Below are positions 52,586 to 60,221 of a stretch of 64,000 nt of DNA, piece after piece (within the stretch, counting starts at the first letter, position 1; each line of letters begins with the position of its first letter). The notes beneath the pieces were generated by a model. The model was not told the origin of the DNA, did no database searches, and saw nothing but the letters and a program-made list of their open reading frames with translations. This DNA comes from Holophagales bacterium UBA5704 (GTDB lineage Bacteria > Acidobacteriota > Thermoanaerobaculia > Multivoradales > UBA5704). Location of the stretch: positions 69,389 to 133,388 of the forward strand of contig DIHE01000147.1 of assembly GCA_002420005.1 (NCBI GenBank), given 5' to 3'. The translations under genes and the position numbers were made by a program.

Positions 52586-54024
52586 CGTCTTCCACGAGGA
52601 TAATACGCCCGCGGCTTGGCAGTGAGGGTCTGGGCAATCTCGAAGTTCCTGGCACCCGCGGCGAAGCCTTCGAGGATGACCTGCCGGCTCATCCCCCGGA
52701 CGAACATGGCCATGAGCACCTGCTCTGCGAGATACCAGGTCTTGTCGGACTCCACGATTCCTTCGAAGCCGATGGCGACACCAGCGCCGGCCTCGGCAAA
52801 GGACCGGGCAACCTCATGGGAATCACAGGTTAAAAAGAGAGCCAGCGGCGGCAAATCGCGCTTGCTGAAGAATCGACCCCATTGCTCCTTGGTCATTTCC
52901 CTCCCCGGAATGTGAAGGCCAGACCTTGCCGAGCCGTGACCCATGTGAATCCACGCATTGGGCCTCCTCTCCAACGCTCGAATCAGTTGATCTGGTTGAA
53001 TCTCCAGCTCAACCTGGCTGTCAAGAGTGTACGGTACCTTGCACAGCAACCTCCCGACCTCGTCAGCCGCCGCCAGCCACTGAGGAATCTGCTCATCCCC
53101 AGGGCCGAAGGCGCTGGTAAATAGAAGCGAAGGATACTGCCAGGTCGGCTGCTGGCCCTCCTCAGGCTGGGCGGCCCAGACACGCTGAACCGCTCCAGGA
53201 GACCGAAGGGAGTGCCACTTCCGGAGGTCGTTGAGCCGGCGAAGAAAATACCAAAGTTCTAGTTCGCCTCGGAAAACAAGCGGAGGATCAAGGTCGAGCT
53301 TACTGCACAGATCCTTCAGCTCCTGAGAGGGTCTCTGCTTCACCGTCGCAAACAGGCGCACTTCGTGTGTCTGGTCGCGCAGATAGGAATCCACTCTCTC
53401 GGCATCGACTTCTCCAGCAACGACGATTAAGAGTTTGAAGTCTCCTCTCTTCCCAGAATCCCCCAAGACCAAAGGCCCGAGCAACTCACCGGCCAAATCC
53501 CTGGCTCCTGGTTCGGTCAAAAAAACGCAGCGCCACTCTCGGTGATCCGCAACGTCGAGCAGCGCCTCCTCCTTGCTCCGCAGTTTGCCGGCACCATGCC
53601 TCAGTTCTCTCAGGAGCGGCTCCAGGTTCTCCGACCAATAGCTTTTGTCAGTCTGCAAAAGGTCGGAAACACCATTCTCCAGCAGAACTCTCATCCAATC
53701 CCCCAGGTCCCCCATGGTCTCAACCAACTCGTCCGAGACTGGAAGATCCGCGACAACGAGGAACAAACGCCCACCCCAGATTCTTCGACGTGCCAGATCA
53801 AGAAGGTCTTTGAGAGCCGATCTCTGCAACCTGTACGGAAACTCCTCTTTGTCTAGAAGTAAGAAAACGTTGAAGATTGGCGTGAGGCCATCCTGTCTCC
53901 GAGGACCGCTCCCGGCCTTCTTGACCAGCTCCAGGCAGAGCTCATCCCAGTCCTCTGCCTTCTCGACGTTCAGAGGCATAAGAAGCTCAAAGTCTCCATC
54001 TTCCTGGACGATGACGTACGGCAT
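52582..54024 (-). CDS. CHAT-domain (caspase-like) protease
   Basis: A 480-residue protein whose C-terminal ~200 residues form a CHAT domain, the caspase/separase-like cysteine peptidase fold. His363 lies in AWIHMGHGSARSG and Cys400 in LALFLTCDSHEVARSFAEAG, the expected catalytic dyad, followed by GAGVAIGFEGIVES, typical of the CHAT core. Residues 1-270 are unassigned alpha/beta sequence (TPIFNVFLLLDKEEFPYRLQ, GRLFLVVADLPVSDELVETM), without TPR repeats, and may be the sensing or effector-binding part. No signal peptide: it acts in the cytoplasm. I start at ATG 54024, behind GAGGCAGGGG and 10 bases after the preceding stop; the frame opens at 54141 inside the upstream gene. Composition is markedly lower in GC than the window. 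Confidence 0.88.
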   Translation of the reverse strand: MPYVIVQEDGDFELLMPLNVEKAEDWDELCLELVKKAGSGPRRQDGLTPIFNVFLLLDKEEFPYRLQRSALKDLLDLARRRIWGGRLFLVVADLPVSDELVETMGDLGDWMRVLLENGVSDLLQTDKSYWSENLEPLLRELRHGAGKLRSKEEALLDVADHREWRCVFLTEPGARDLAGELLGPLVLGDSGKRGDFKLLIVVAGEVDAERVDSYLRDQTHEVRLFATVKQRPSQELKDLCSKLDLDPPLVFRGELELWYFLRRLNDLRKWHSLRSPGAVQRVWAAQPEEGQQPTWQYPSLLFTSAFGPGDEQIPQWLAAADEVGRLLCKVPYTLDSQVELEIQPDQLIRALERRPNAWIHMGHGSARSGLHIPGREMTKEQWGRFFSKRDLPPLALFLTCDSHEVARSFAEAGAGVAIGFEGIVESDKTWYLAEQVLMAMFVRGMSRQVILEGFAAGARNFEIAQTLTAKPRAYYPRGRR

Positions 54025-54034
54025 GGCCCCTGCC

Positions 54035-55717
54035 TCACGCGCGAGGCGCCGACGGAAGTTGGAGTACGAATCGATGACCGAAGCCGCCAGGGATCGCGTC
54101 TGAATCCTCCTCGAGGGACCCCCCAACCGTCTCAACCACAATCTTCGCGAGAAACAGACCCAGGCGGCGCCCCTTCAAGGACTCCTCTTCGAGCTCCTCA
54201 CCTGGTGGCGCAGGAAGGGGAGTAAAGGGAACGAAGAGAGCATCCCTCATCTGCTTCGGCATGCGCCGACTCAAGTGCTCCTCAAAAACGATGCGGGCAG
54301 TTTCGGCCATCTCTTCAAGCTTGCAGAGGATCACCTGCGGCTCCTGCTCCTTGCTGGGATACCTTGTGAGTCGGCGGCCCAACCAGTAGAGGATCTGCGA
54401 GATGGCCGTCTCCGCTTTGGCTCTTGGAACCCGTGCCGAACAGCTACCAACGACCTGGAGTGCTGTGACAGGCAGCCGAAGGTGGTTCGCGAGACCGGAG
54501 TACCAGCGCTGCTTCAGAAAATCGGCCAGCTCGATCTGCGTGATACCTGGCTCCTCATCCACCCGAAGCTCGACATGCGCAAGAATCTCTCCGGCACTGC
54601 GCAGCTCCTCGGCGACCGAGTGAAGTTTCTCCAGCGGAGTTCGTCCACCCAGCCGATCGCCCTCCTCTTCTGCTTCGTGTAGCAGCGTCGCAAGCTCCTG
54701 GCCCTGATAAAGGCAGAAATCGCTTGTGAAGCGAAAATAGATCATGCGGCGCTCTACTTCCAACTTTGCCCGCGATTCGTTGAGCGCAAGGAAATGAGCG
54801 GCGACCGCAGGACTCAGATAAACGCCTAGAATCCTAGCTAACTCAACGACCGACTCTCCTCCGCGACGGGCATCTGGAACGAGACCCAAGGTTAACCAAT
54901 ACCCCCCTCCCTCGCTCAAGGTGATAAAAGCGGCTCCGTCGAGTTGAACCAAGAGCTTGCCCGCTTGGTCGACCTCCTCAGTTGGGAGCTCGCGGAGCCA
55001 CGAACTGTCTTCCTTTCCAATCACCAGCGGCGCCACCTCGCCGCGCCTGCCATGGGCTGCGGTTTGAATCCGTTCGAAGAGCTTCGAAGGACCGACCTCC
55101 AGCTGGCTGCCTGCAAAGAGAGAGACTCCTCCTCGGCTGCGGTCTGCGAGAAGCAGAATGAAATTGCCGCCCAACGTGGCCTCTAACTCCCAACGCAGTA
55201 GGTCCCTACAGAGACGCTCCAGAGCATCGTGAAAGCCTTTGCTCTTTCGAGCGATCTCCAGACTATCACCCTGCAGCGCTCGCCGCAGCGACAATGCCTT
55301 CACGTGATGCGAAATGCCGTCAATCCGAAGTGGCTTCCTGGGGCCGGGAACAGGATCAGCCGGATCTCCACCCAGCTCTCCTTTCCGTAGAAAGGCCGCC
55401 GCACCGAGATGGATGGCAGCCTGGTAGTAGTCCGGATTCTCATGCGCGCTGAAGACAAGAAACTCGGGAAGCACCTTCCCCTGCCGACCCCAGTCCTCCT
55501 TGAGACTCATGCCGAAGTTGAGCCCATTACCCCCGGGCCCCAGTTCGACATCAAGAAGAACCACATCAAGAGTATCGCCAAGTTCCTCGCTCTTCTTTCG
55601 TGCCGCCGATTCGTCCCCTGCACTGGCAACATAGAAGCCTCTATTTTCAAGACCACTCTGCAGCAGACCGCGCAGAGCAGGGCGATCCTCCAAGATCAAG
55701 ACCGACTTTCGCGTCAT
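54035..55717 (-). CDS. Response regulator fused to a degenerate histidine-kinase-type ATPase
   Basis: A 560-residue protein. Residues 1-125 are a receiver with acidic pocket Glu10/Asp11 (VLILEDRPALR) and phosphoacceptor Asp56 (VVLLDVELGPGGNG). The middle (about 150-330) is a GAF-like unassigned region (GNFILLLADRSRGGVSLFAG, GKLLVQLDGAAFITLSEGGG). The C-terminal ~200 residues resemble a histidine-kinase ATPase end with a G2-like LGLFLAKIVVETVGGSLEED and FGHRFVLQLP. I find no HisKA histidine and the N box (ISQILYWLGRRL) lacks the usual asparagine, so kinase activity is doubtful; a phosphorylation-controlled scaffold or pseudokinase is more likely. It overlaps the sensor kinase gene by 4 bases (ATGA). 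Confidence 0.8.
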   Translation of the reverse strand: MTRKSVLILEDRPALRGLLQSGLENRGFYVASAGDESAARKKSEELGDTLDVVLLDVELGPGGNGLNFGMSLKEDWGRQGKVLPEFLVFSAHENPDYYQAAIHLGAAAFLRKGELGGDPADPVPGPRKPLRIDGISHHVKALSLRRALQGDSLEIARKSKGFHDALERLCRDLLRWELEATLGGNFILLLADRSRGGVSLFAGSQLEVGPSKLFERIQTAAHGRRGEVAPLVIGKEDSSWLRELPTEEVDQAGKLLVQLDGAAFITLSEGGGYWLTLGLVPDARRGGESVVELARILGVYLSPAVAAHFLALNESRAKLEVERRMIYFRFTSDFCLYQGQELATLLHEAEEEGDRLGGRTPLEKLHSVAEELRSAGEILAHVELRVDEEPGITQIELADFLKQRWYSGLANHLRLPVTALQVVGSCSARVPRAKAETAISQILYWLGRRLTRYPSKEQEPQVILCKLEEMAETARIVFEEHLSRRMPKQMRDALFVPFTPLPAPPGEELEEESLKGRRLGLFLAKIVVETVGGSLEEDSDAIPGGFGHRFVLQLPSAPRA

Positions 55718-58506
55718 GACGTACTCCTTGGAAAGGTAACACTCATCCGCGTGGAGACTCCTAGCGGTGGTTGGCTAGCTAGCTCCAAGCTCCCTCCGTA
55801 CCGAACCAGAGCGCGACGAGCAAGGGCAAGCCCCCGGCCACTGCCTCTGGATTTTGTAGAAAACCCAAGACGAAATAGTCGCCCTCGGAGCTCTTCGGGG
55901 ATACCGCAACCGTCATCGTCGACATGACAAGCTACATTATGTTCTGTCGCTTCTGTCGACACTGAAATTTTCCCTGTAGTGCCGGGTCTGTGCCTCCCCG
56001 CGTGAATTGCATCTCTAGAATTTCGAACCAGGGTCATTAACACTAGATAGGCTACATCGAACGGTACCTCGATCACCCAGGCTGGGTCTGCCGCCCAGGA
56101 GAGCCCAATCGACTGCGCTGCCAAGCGCCCTTCGTAGAAATGGCTTACTTTTTTCAGCACCTCGACCAATGGGATGGAGTTGCGCCCATCCAATGAAAAC
56201 GACTTGAGGACGGAGCCGGCAAGCTCCAGAAACTGCCTCGCGGACTTCTCAAGAGCTTCGAGAGTTCTCAACCTCGGGTCTCCCTCCGCAAGGCTGCCAT
56301 CTCGCAAGAACTCCTCCCGCAGCCATTCAACGCCGATCGCAAACTCCTCCGCCGGACTCCGAAGCTCGTGCACCAGAAGGTCGTTCATTTCGAACTGAAG
56401 GGCTTCGGTCTCCAACTCGATCGCACGGATGCGCACCAGCGCCAGATCGGCGGCCTCTGCGAAACGCTCCAAAAATCCTGCCCAGGGGAGTTCGGCCGCC
56501 AACTCCAGCCGGAACGCCGGGCGGGCCATTCCAACGTAGAGTTCCTTTCCTGAAGCCTGGAGCTGAAGGGCAAGGATCGTCTTGGTCTCACCCTGAGCAT
56601 CGCGGCGGTCAAAGATCTTGTACTGTCCTACGTGCAGTGGTTCGGAATCATGGAGGGAGGAAACGATCGCCCCCGCATCCATGGACAGCCACTCCCGGAG
56701 GCCGGGAATCCTCTCCGGATCTGCCCAGAGCCAGAGAAGACCCGCCTCAAGAGCAGCAGCCTCGAGAGCCTTCCACCACTCCTGATAGGAGGTCAGGTCG
56801 AGGGAACCGAGTGTCTTGTGGAGGCGGCTTACCGTCTGCCCGAGTTGAGCTCGGCACTGATCGAAAATGGCGTCTCGGACCATCGTAGCGATCACTTCTA
56901 GTTGACGTGGATCTTCCGTCAACGAGGGCCGGTCCAGAGGATCGGCATCTCTCTCGACCGCCAAGAGGAGCCTTCCTATGCTTGCTCCCCTGAACCCGAG
57001 CACGACCTCGACTCGAAGGTCGTCGTCGTCTTCAGCGCCACAAGTAGCCTTTTGGGAGTAGAATCCAAAATCGAAGTACGCTGACGTTGCTCTCGGTGAG
57101 AGGACATCTTGAAGAGTCTCCACTAGCCATGGAAGGAATTGAAGGCGTTCGTCCTGTAGCGTTGTTGCCTGAGCAGGCCTGAGCCTCGTTCTTAGCTGAG
57201 TTCCCGCCCACAACCAGCGTTCAGCCTGAACTACAGGCGTCAAGAATTCTGCCGCCTGGTGAATGCGCTTCACGTCCGTGGCTGTAAAGGCGCCACGCCC
57301 TTTCCACTCAAAACTCAGACAGCCGACCACGGCGCCATGGAAGCGAAGCGGAACATTGACGAGAGAGTGCATCCCTGGCACTTCCCAGTATCCTCTTCCG
57401 CCCTGAAAATCAGAAGCTTCCTCCCGCTCGTGACTGTGCACGAACTTCCCATCGGACAGCACTTTGCCGATTGTCGAGATTTCTGGGCCCGGTCGATTGC
57501 ACAGATCCTCCTGCTTTAAATCTGGATTCAATGACGGGTCTCGCAGCCATCGGGAGATCGCAATTTGATCCTTCTTGTCACCAGGCAACCGAGTGCAAAG
57601 TGCCACAAGGTCGGCACCGATACTCTCGGCGACAGCCCGAAGAATCCCATGGCTGAGGAGGAAATCTCCTCTCTTGTTCTTGACGGGTTCCAGGACTTCT
57701 TCGACCACCGCGAGAGAGAACGCGGAGAGGCATCGCATGATCACCAGCAGGGCCCCGACGAATAGCGAAGCCTTAAAAATAACCGCCAAGCCGAAGACGC
57801 CTGAGTCAAGTGCTTCCACGACTGTACGCGGAGGCAACTCGGTCCACCAGAGAACCTGCATTTTTTTCCCGACACGGTCAGCCAAGGTATTCCAGGCTGC
57901 CAGATTGGGCACGAAAGCATACACTACATGAAGGCAGGCATAGAGAAATCCGCCCACCAGGATGAAGAAGGCCCAGCCACGCCTCTGCCGCGTACCCGAG
58001 CTTTCGAACATGGCCCAGCTGACGGCGACCAAGCAGAGGCCGGAAAGAAGCGCCTCCAGGAAGCGATCCCAGGGAGACTCCAGCAGCATTCCCAGCGTAC
58101 CGCTGACCAGGAAGGGAACCAGGAGCAAGATCCAACGGGTCTTCCACCATGTATGCGGAAGCCGATAGAGCAACGCCAACGCCGCACAGAGAAGGAAGAG
58201 GCTGTTGAGGTTAGAGAAAACTGCCTGCGCTACCGTCTCCACGAGCTTCCAGAGACCCTCGCGTTCAGGATCGCTGATTCTCTCCCAGTAGGCGAGTGCT
58301 CGCAGCGAATACTGCACGGGAAAGACCGCAAACGCCAACCCTAGGTACATCAACCAGTCTTCATCTTTCAAGACTTCCTTGCGAAGAATCAGCAGGACTG
58401 CCGCCATCACGACGGCTACGATCGCGGTGAGGAACGTGATCGTCGTCGCCTTGAAGGCGCTCCAAGCGGCGTAGTTGGCCATGAAATCAAGGACCGTCTC
58501 GACCAT
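55714..58506 (-). CDS. Large membrane sensor histidine kinase
   Basis: A 930-residue sensor kinase. Residues 1-265 contain about seven or eight membrane helices (ITFLTAIVAVVMAAVLLILR, WILLLVPFLVSGTLGMLL, FFILVGGFLYACLHVVYAFV). A GAF-like domain follows (about 285-430; SLVNVPLRFHGAVVGCLSFE), and a second GAF-like region at 450-560. The kinase end has the phosphorylatable His713 in NDLLVHELRSPAEEFAIGVE, N box with Asn829 (VLMTLVRNSRDAI), G1 box DDDGCGIPEE and G2 box GSGRGLALARRALVRYGGSL. It is therefore probably active, unlike its partner. It begins 3 bases behind the metallophosphoesterase stop and overlaps the response-regulator gene by 4 bases. The ligand is unknown; GAF-like domains suggest an internal small-molecule signal as well as a membrane one. 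Confidence 0.88.
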   Translation of the reverse strand: MVETVLDFMANYAAWSAFKATTITFLTAIVAVVMAAVLLILRKEVLKDEDWLMYLGLAFAVFPVQYSLRALAYWERISDPEREGLWKLVETVAQAVFSNLNSLFLLCAALALLYRLPHTWWKTRWILLLVPFLVSGTLGMLLESPWDRFLEALLSGLCLVAVSWAMFESSGTRQRRGWAFFILVGGFLYACLHVVYAFVPNLAAWNTLADRVGKKMQVLWWTELPPRTVVEALDSGVFGLAVIFKASLFVGALLVIMRCLSAFSLAVVEEVLEPVKNKRGDFLLSHGILRAVAESIGADLVALCTRLPGDKKDQIAISRWLRDPSLNPDLKQEDLCNRPGPEISTIGKVLSDGKFVHSHEREEASDFQGGRGYWEVPGMHSLVNVPLRFHGAVVGCLSFEWKGRGAFTATDVKRIHQAAEFLTPVVQAERWLWAGTQLRTRLRPAQATTLQDERLQFLPWLVETLQDVLSPRATSAYFDFGFYSQKATCGAEDDDDLRVEVVLGFRGASIGRLLLAVERDADPLDRPSLTEDPRQLEVIATMVRDAIFDQCRAQLGQTVSRLHKTLGSLDLTSYQEWWKALEAAALEAGLLWLWADPERIPGLREWLSMDAGAIVSSLHDSEPLHVGQYKIFDRRDAQGETKTILALQLQASGKELYVGMARPAFRLELAAELPWAGFLERFAEAADLALVRIRAIELETEALQFEMNDLLVHELRSPAEEFAIGVEWLREEFLRDGSLAEGDPRLRTLEALEKSARQFLELAGSVLKSFSLDGRNSIPLVEVLKKVSHFYEGRLAAQSIGLSWAADPAWVIEVPFDVAYLVLMTLVRNSRDAIHAGRHRPGTTGKISVSTEATEHNVACHVDDDGCGIPEELRGRLFRLGFSTKSRGSGRGLALARRALVRYGGSLELASQPPLGVSTRMSVTFPRSTS

Positions 58507-58509
58507 TCC

Positions 58510-59841
58510 TCAGCCCTCCCTCTTCCAGTGGCGGTTTTCCGGCTCGAAGCGGTAGAATGCCCGACTTTCGGCAGCGCTGTCCTTCCATTCCATCAAGCAA
58601 GCCCGAGTGCCCCGTGCATCCCGTTCCACGCGCACCCAGGTCGGCCGGGCCTCTCCCAGGTCGCGGCCGGCGTGAAGGTCCGCCAGGAAGCCCTTCCACT
58701 CGCCCTCGGAGGCGGCGCTCTCCGGCAGAGGCAGGAGCCGCCCCCAGGAGCCGGAGTTGAGGTAGAGGCCTCTCTCCAAAGGCAGAGCTTTGGCAGCATG
58801 GGTGTGGCCCATCACCACCAAGTCAGCGCCACGGTCCAGAAACAGCGGCACCCACCGGGTGCAGGCATCCGGTGCAAAGAGATCAAAGGAGCCGTCTTCC
58901 GCGGAGACTTGCCGCAGCCGCGGGATGAGATCCTCTCCGCGGTCTTCGGAGGAGGAGCGGACCAACGATGCTTCCTCTTCCAGCCAGAGTCGCAAGCGCT
59001 CTCTCGGAGAGTCGGCCTCATTGGCGCGCACCAACGTTTCTGGCGAGGACTTTCTCAGGGATCGGCTCCAGAAGGAGTCCCACTGCGACCGAAAGATCTC
59101 CCAAAGCACCTTGCGGAACCGCTTCTTCTCGGCAAAGCTCAGGAACTGGTTCAGGACGGGAAACACCGCCTCCCGTTCCGGCTTCAGGGCGTCGACCCAG
59201 GGGTAGCGAGAGCGCAGACCCAGCACATGCTCCACCACCAAGCGTGTCCCCAACGGGGGCTCGTACTCGTGCTCCTTCGGCTGGGAGAAGCCGTAGCTCA
59301 AGCGGTTGACGGCGGTGCGCAGGGTGCCATGCTCGATCCGATTGACGTCGTCGAAGCAGTCCCCGTGCGCGACGAGCACCCGCGCCGGTCCCACCTGGAA
59401 GCCGGCGGCTTCACCCTCCGTCCGCCAGCGGATCGACGAGGCAAGAGCGTTGAGCCCCAAGCGACGATGGAGGACCTCCCGGACGTCGGGAAGCAGCAGC
59501 TCCGGATCGTGATTGCCGCTCAGGATCCAGAGCTCGTGGCGGGGTGAGCTCACCAGGCGCGCCAGGCCGTCGAAGACTTCCGGGTGGTGCTCGACGATCG
59601 CGCCGGCCCGGGCCATCGCACCGTGGGGATCGAAGGCGGGGACCGACTCTTCGCCGTCCCGGGGAACGAGAAAGTCAAGAAAGTCCCCCGCGATGACCAC
59701 CCGGGCTGGGCCGGTTTCTTCGGCGACCCAACGGAGAAAGGCCGCCAGCTCGGTGTCGGCCCGGAAGAGACCACGGCCCCGCTCCGCCCCCAGGTGGAGG
59801 TCACTCAAGAGAATCAGCTCGGGCCCATCGGATGCGTCCAT
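58510..59841 (-). CDS. Calcineurin-type metallophosphoesterase, first large gene of the CHAT operon
   Basis: A 443-residue soluble metallophosphoesterase. The five metal-binding blocks are present: Asp14/His16 (LLSDLHLGAE), Asp53 (VIAGDFLDFLVP), Asn110/His111 (ILSGNHDPEL), His159 (VLVAHGDCFDD) and the C-terminal GHTH (LVVMGHTHAAKALPLE). A roughly 150-residue helical insert (about 165-330, rich in Arg/Trp/Glu) separates the last two blocks and is not typical of the family. Substrate unknown: candidates are nucleotides, cyclic nucleotides or phosphoproteins. Sensor kinase, response regulator, CHAT protease and activator follow without gaps. ATG 59841 follows GAGGAGAGAG. Confidence 0.87.
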   Translation of the reverse strand: MDASDGPELILLSDLHLGAERGRGLFRADTELAAFLRWVAEETGPARVVIAGDFLDFLVPRDGEESVPAFDPHGAMARAGAIVEHHPEVFDGLARLVSSPRHELWILSGNHDPELLLPDVREVLHRRLGLNALASSIRWRTEGEAAGFQVGPARVLVAHGDCFDDVNRIEHGTLRTAVNRLSYGFSQPKEHEYEPPLGTRLVVEHVLGLRSRYPWVDALKPEREAVFPVLNQFLSFAEKKRFRKVLWEIFRSQWDSFWSRSLRKSSPETLVRANEADSPRERLRLWLEEEASLVRSSSEDRGEDLIPRLRQVSAEDGSFDLFAPDACTRWVPLFLDRGADLVVMGHTHAAKALPLERGLYLNSGSWGRLLPLPESAASEGEWKGFLADLHAGRDLGEARPTWVRVERDARGTRACLMEWKDSAAESRAFYRFEPENRHWKREG

Positions 59842-59878
59842 CGATCTCTCTCCTCAGGCAAAAGCAGCAACGGGCAGA

Positions 59879-59921
59879 AAGGCCGGTGGGCAGCCTCCTC
59901 GCCAGGCTGCCCACCGGCCTT
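59879..59921 (-). terminator. Perfect 18-bp hairpin terminator behind the small ORF
   Basis: AGGCTGCCCACCGGCCTT (59904-59921) and AAGGCCGGTGGGCAGCCT (59879-59896) are exact complements with a 7-base loop. Read on the minus strand, the stem begins at the last base of the small ORF's TGA. Behind it lies TCTGCCCGTTGCTGCTTTT, a weak T-rich stretch. It should stop most transcripts after the small gene and let some read into the metallophosphoesterase operon 37 bases further. Confidence 0.8.
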
Positions 59922-60043
59922 CAGTCGCCGCTTTCGGTCCCTTCGTCGTCGCCCAACGCCCAGACTCCATTGCCCGAGTAGTGGAATCGGCGGGGCGGGT
60001 GACTCCGGGGCAACCACGCTCTCGATCGGATGATGCTTGTCAT
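59921..60043 (-). CDS. Small 40-residue protein under a sigma-54 promoter
   Basis: A short gene below usual ORF cut-offs. ATG 60043 is preceded by GAAAGGGGGTGG (ribosome-binding site) and the frame ends TGA at 59921. The peptide begins MTSIIRSRAWLPRSHPPRRF and continues HYSGNGVWALGDDEGTESGD: a basic, Arg/Pro-rich first half and an acidic Gly-rich end. No signal peptide or known motif. Its reality is supported by exact placement: a consensus sigma-54 promoter predicts a transcript start near 60066, 23 bases ahead of the ATG, and a perfect terminator hairpin begins at its stop. It could be the output of the CHAT system, a substrate of the protease, or a leader peptide; I cannot decide from sequence. 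Confidence 0.6.
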   Translation of the reverse strand: MTSIIRSRAWLPRSHPPRRFHYSGNGVWALGDDEGTESGD

Positions 60044-60076
60044 GGCGTCCACCCCCTTTCAACGCTTGGGGTGTAG

Positions 60077-60092
60077 AGCAACCGGCGTGCCA
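60077..60092 (-). promoter_or_regulatory. Consensus sigma-54 (-24/-12) promoter
   Basis: The minus strand reads C-TGGCACG-CCGG-TTGCT (TGGCACG at 60092-60086, TTGCT at 60081-60077), matching the sigma-54 consensus TGGCACG-N4-TTGCW at every position with the invariant GG-to-GC spacing. The predicted start is near 60066. It drives the 40-residue ORF and, through the hairpin, the CHAT operon, whose last gene encodes a sigma-54 activator. Upstream, CGGACGG occurs at 60158-60164 and 60178-60184, 20 bp apart in the same orientation; these are a possible activator site. Confidence 0.85.
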
Positions 60093-60221
60093 GGCCCCAG
60101 GGAGCCGGGCACGAGGGGGAGCCGGCGGAGGCGGGTGCCAGGTTGTGTAGGATCGGCCGGACGGCGTTCCAGGATTTCGGACGGATCTCGGCCCCGGCGG
60201 GGCCGGCATATACTCCCGCGC

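Noticed and set aside
54025..54141. Upstream extension of the CHAT protease to 54141
   Set aside because: The extension overlaps the preceding gene by over 100 bases and is Arg-rich shadow sequence, while ATG 54024 has a purine-rich site and a 10-base gap to the preceding stop.
59842..60221. tRNA or other structured RNA gene in the ffh-pyk side gap
   Set aside because: The strong hairpin is a simple perfect stem immediately after a stop codon, with no cloverleaf or conserved RNA elements. Terminator plus sigma-54 promoter explains the region better.
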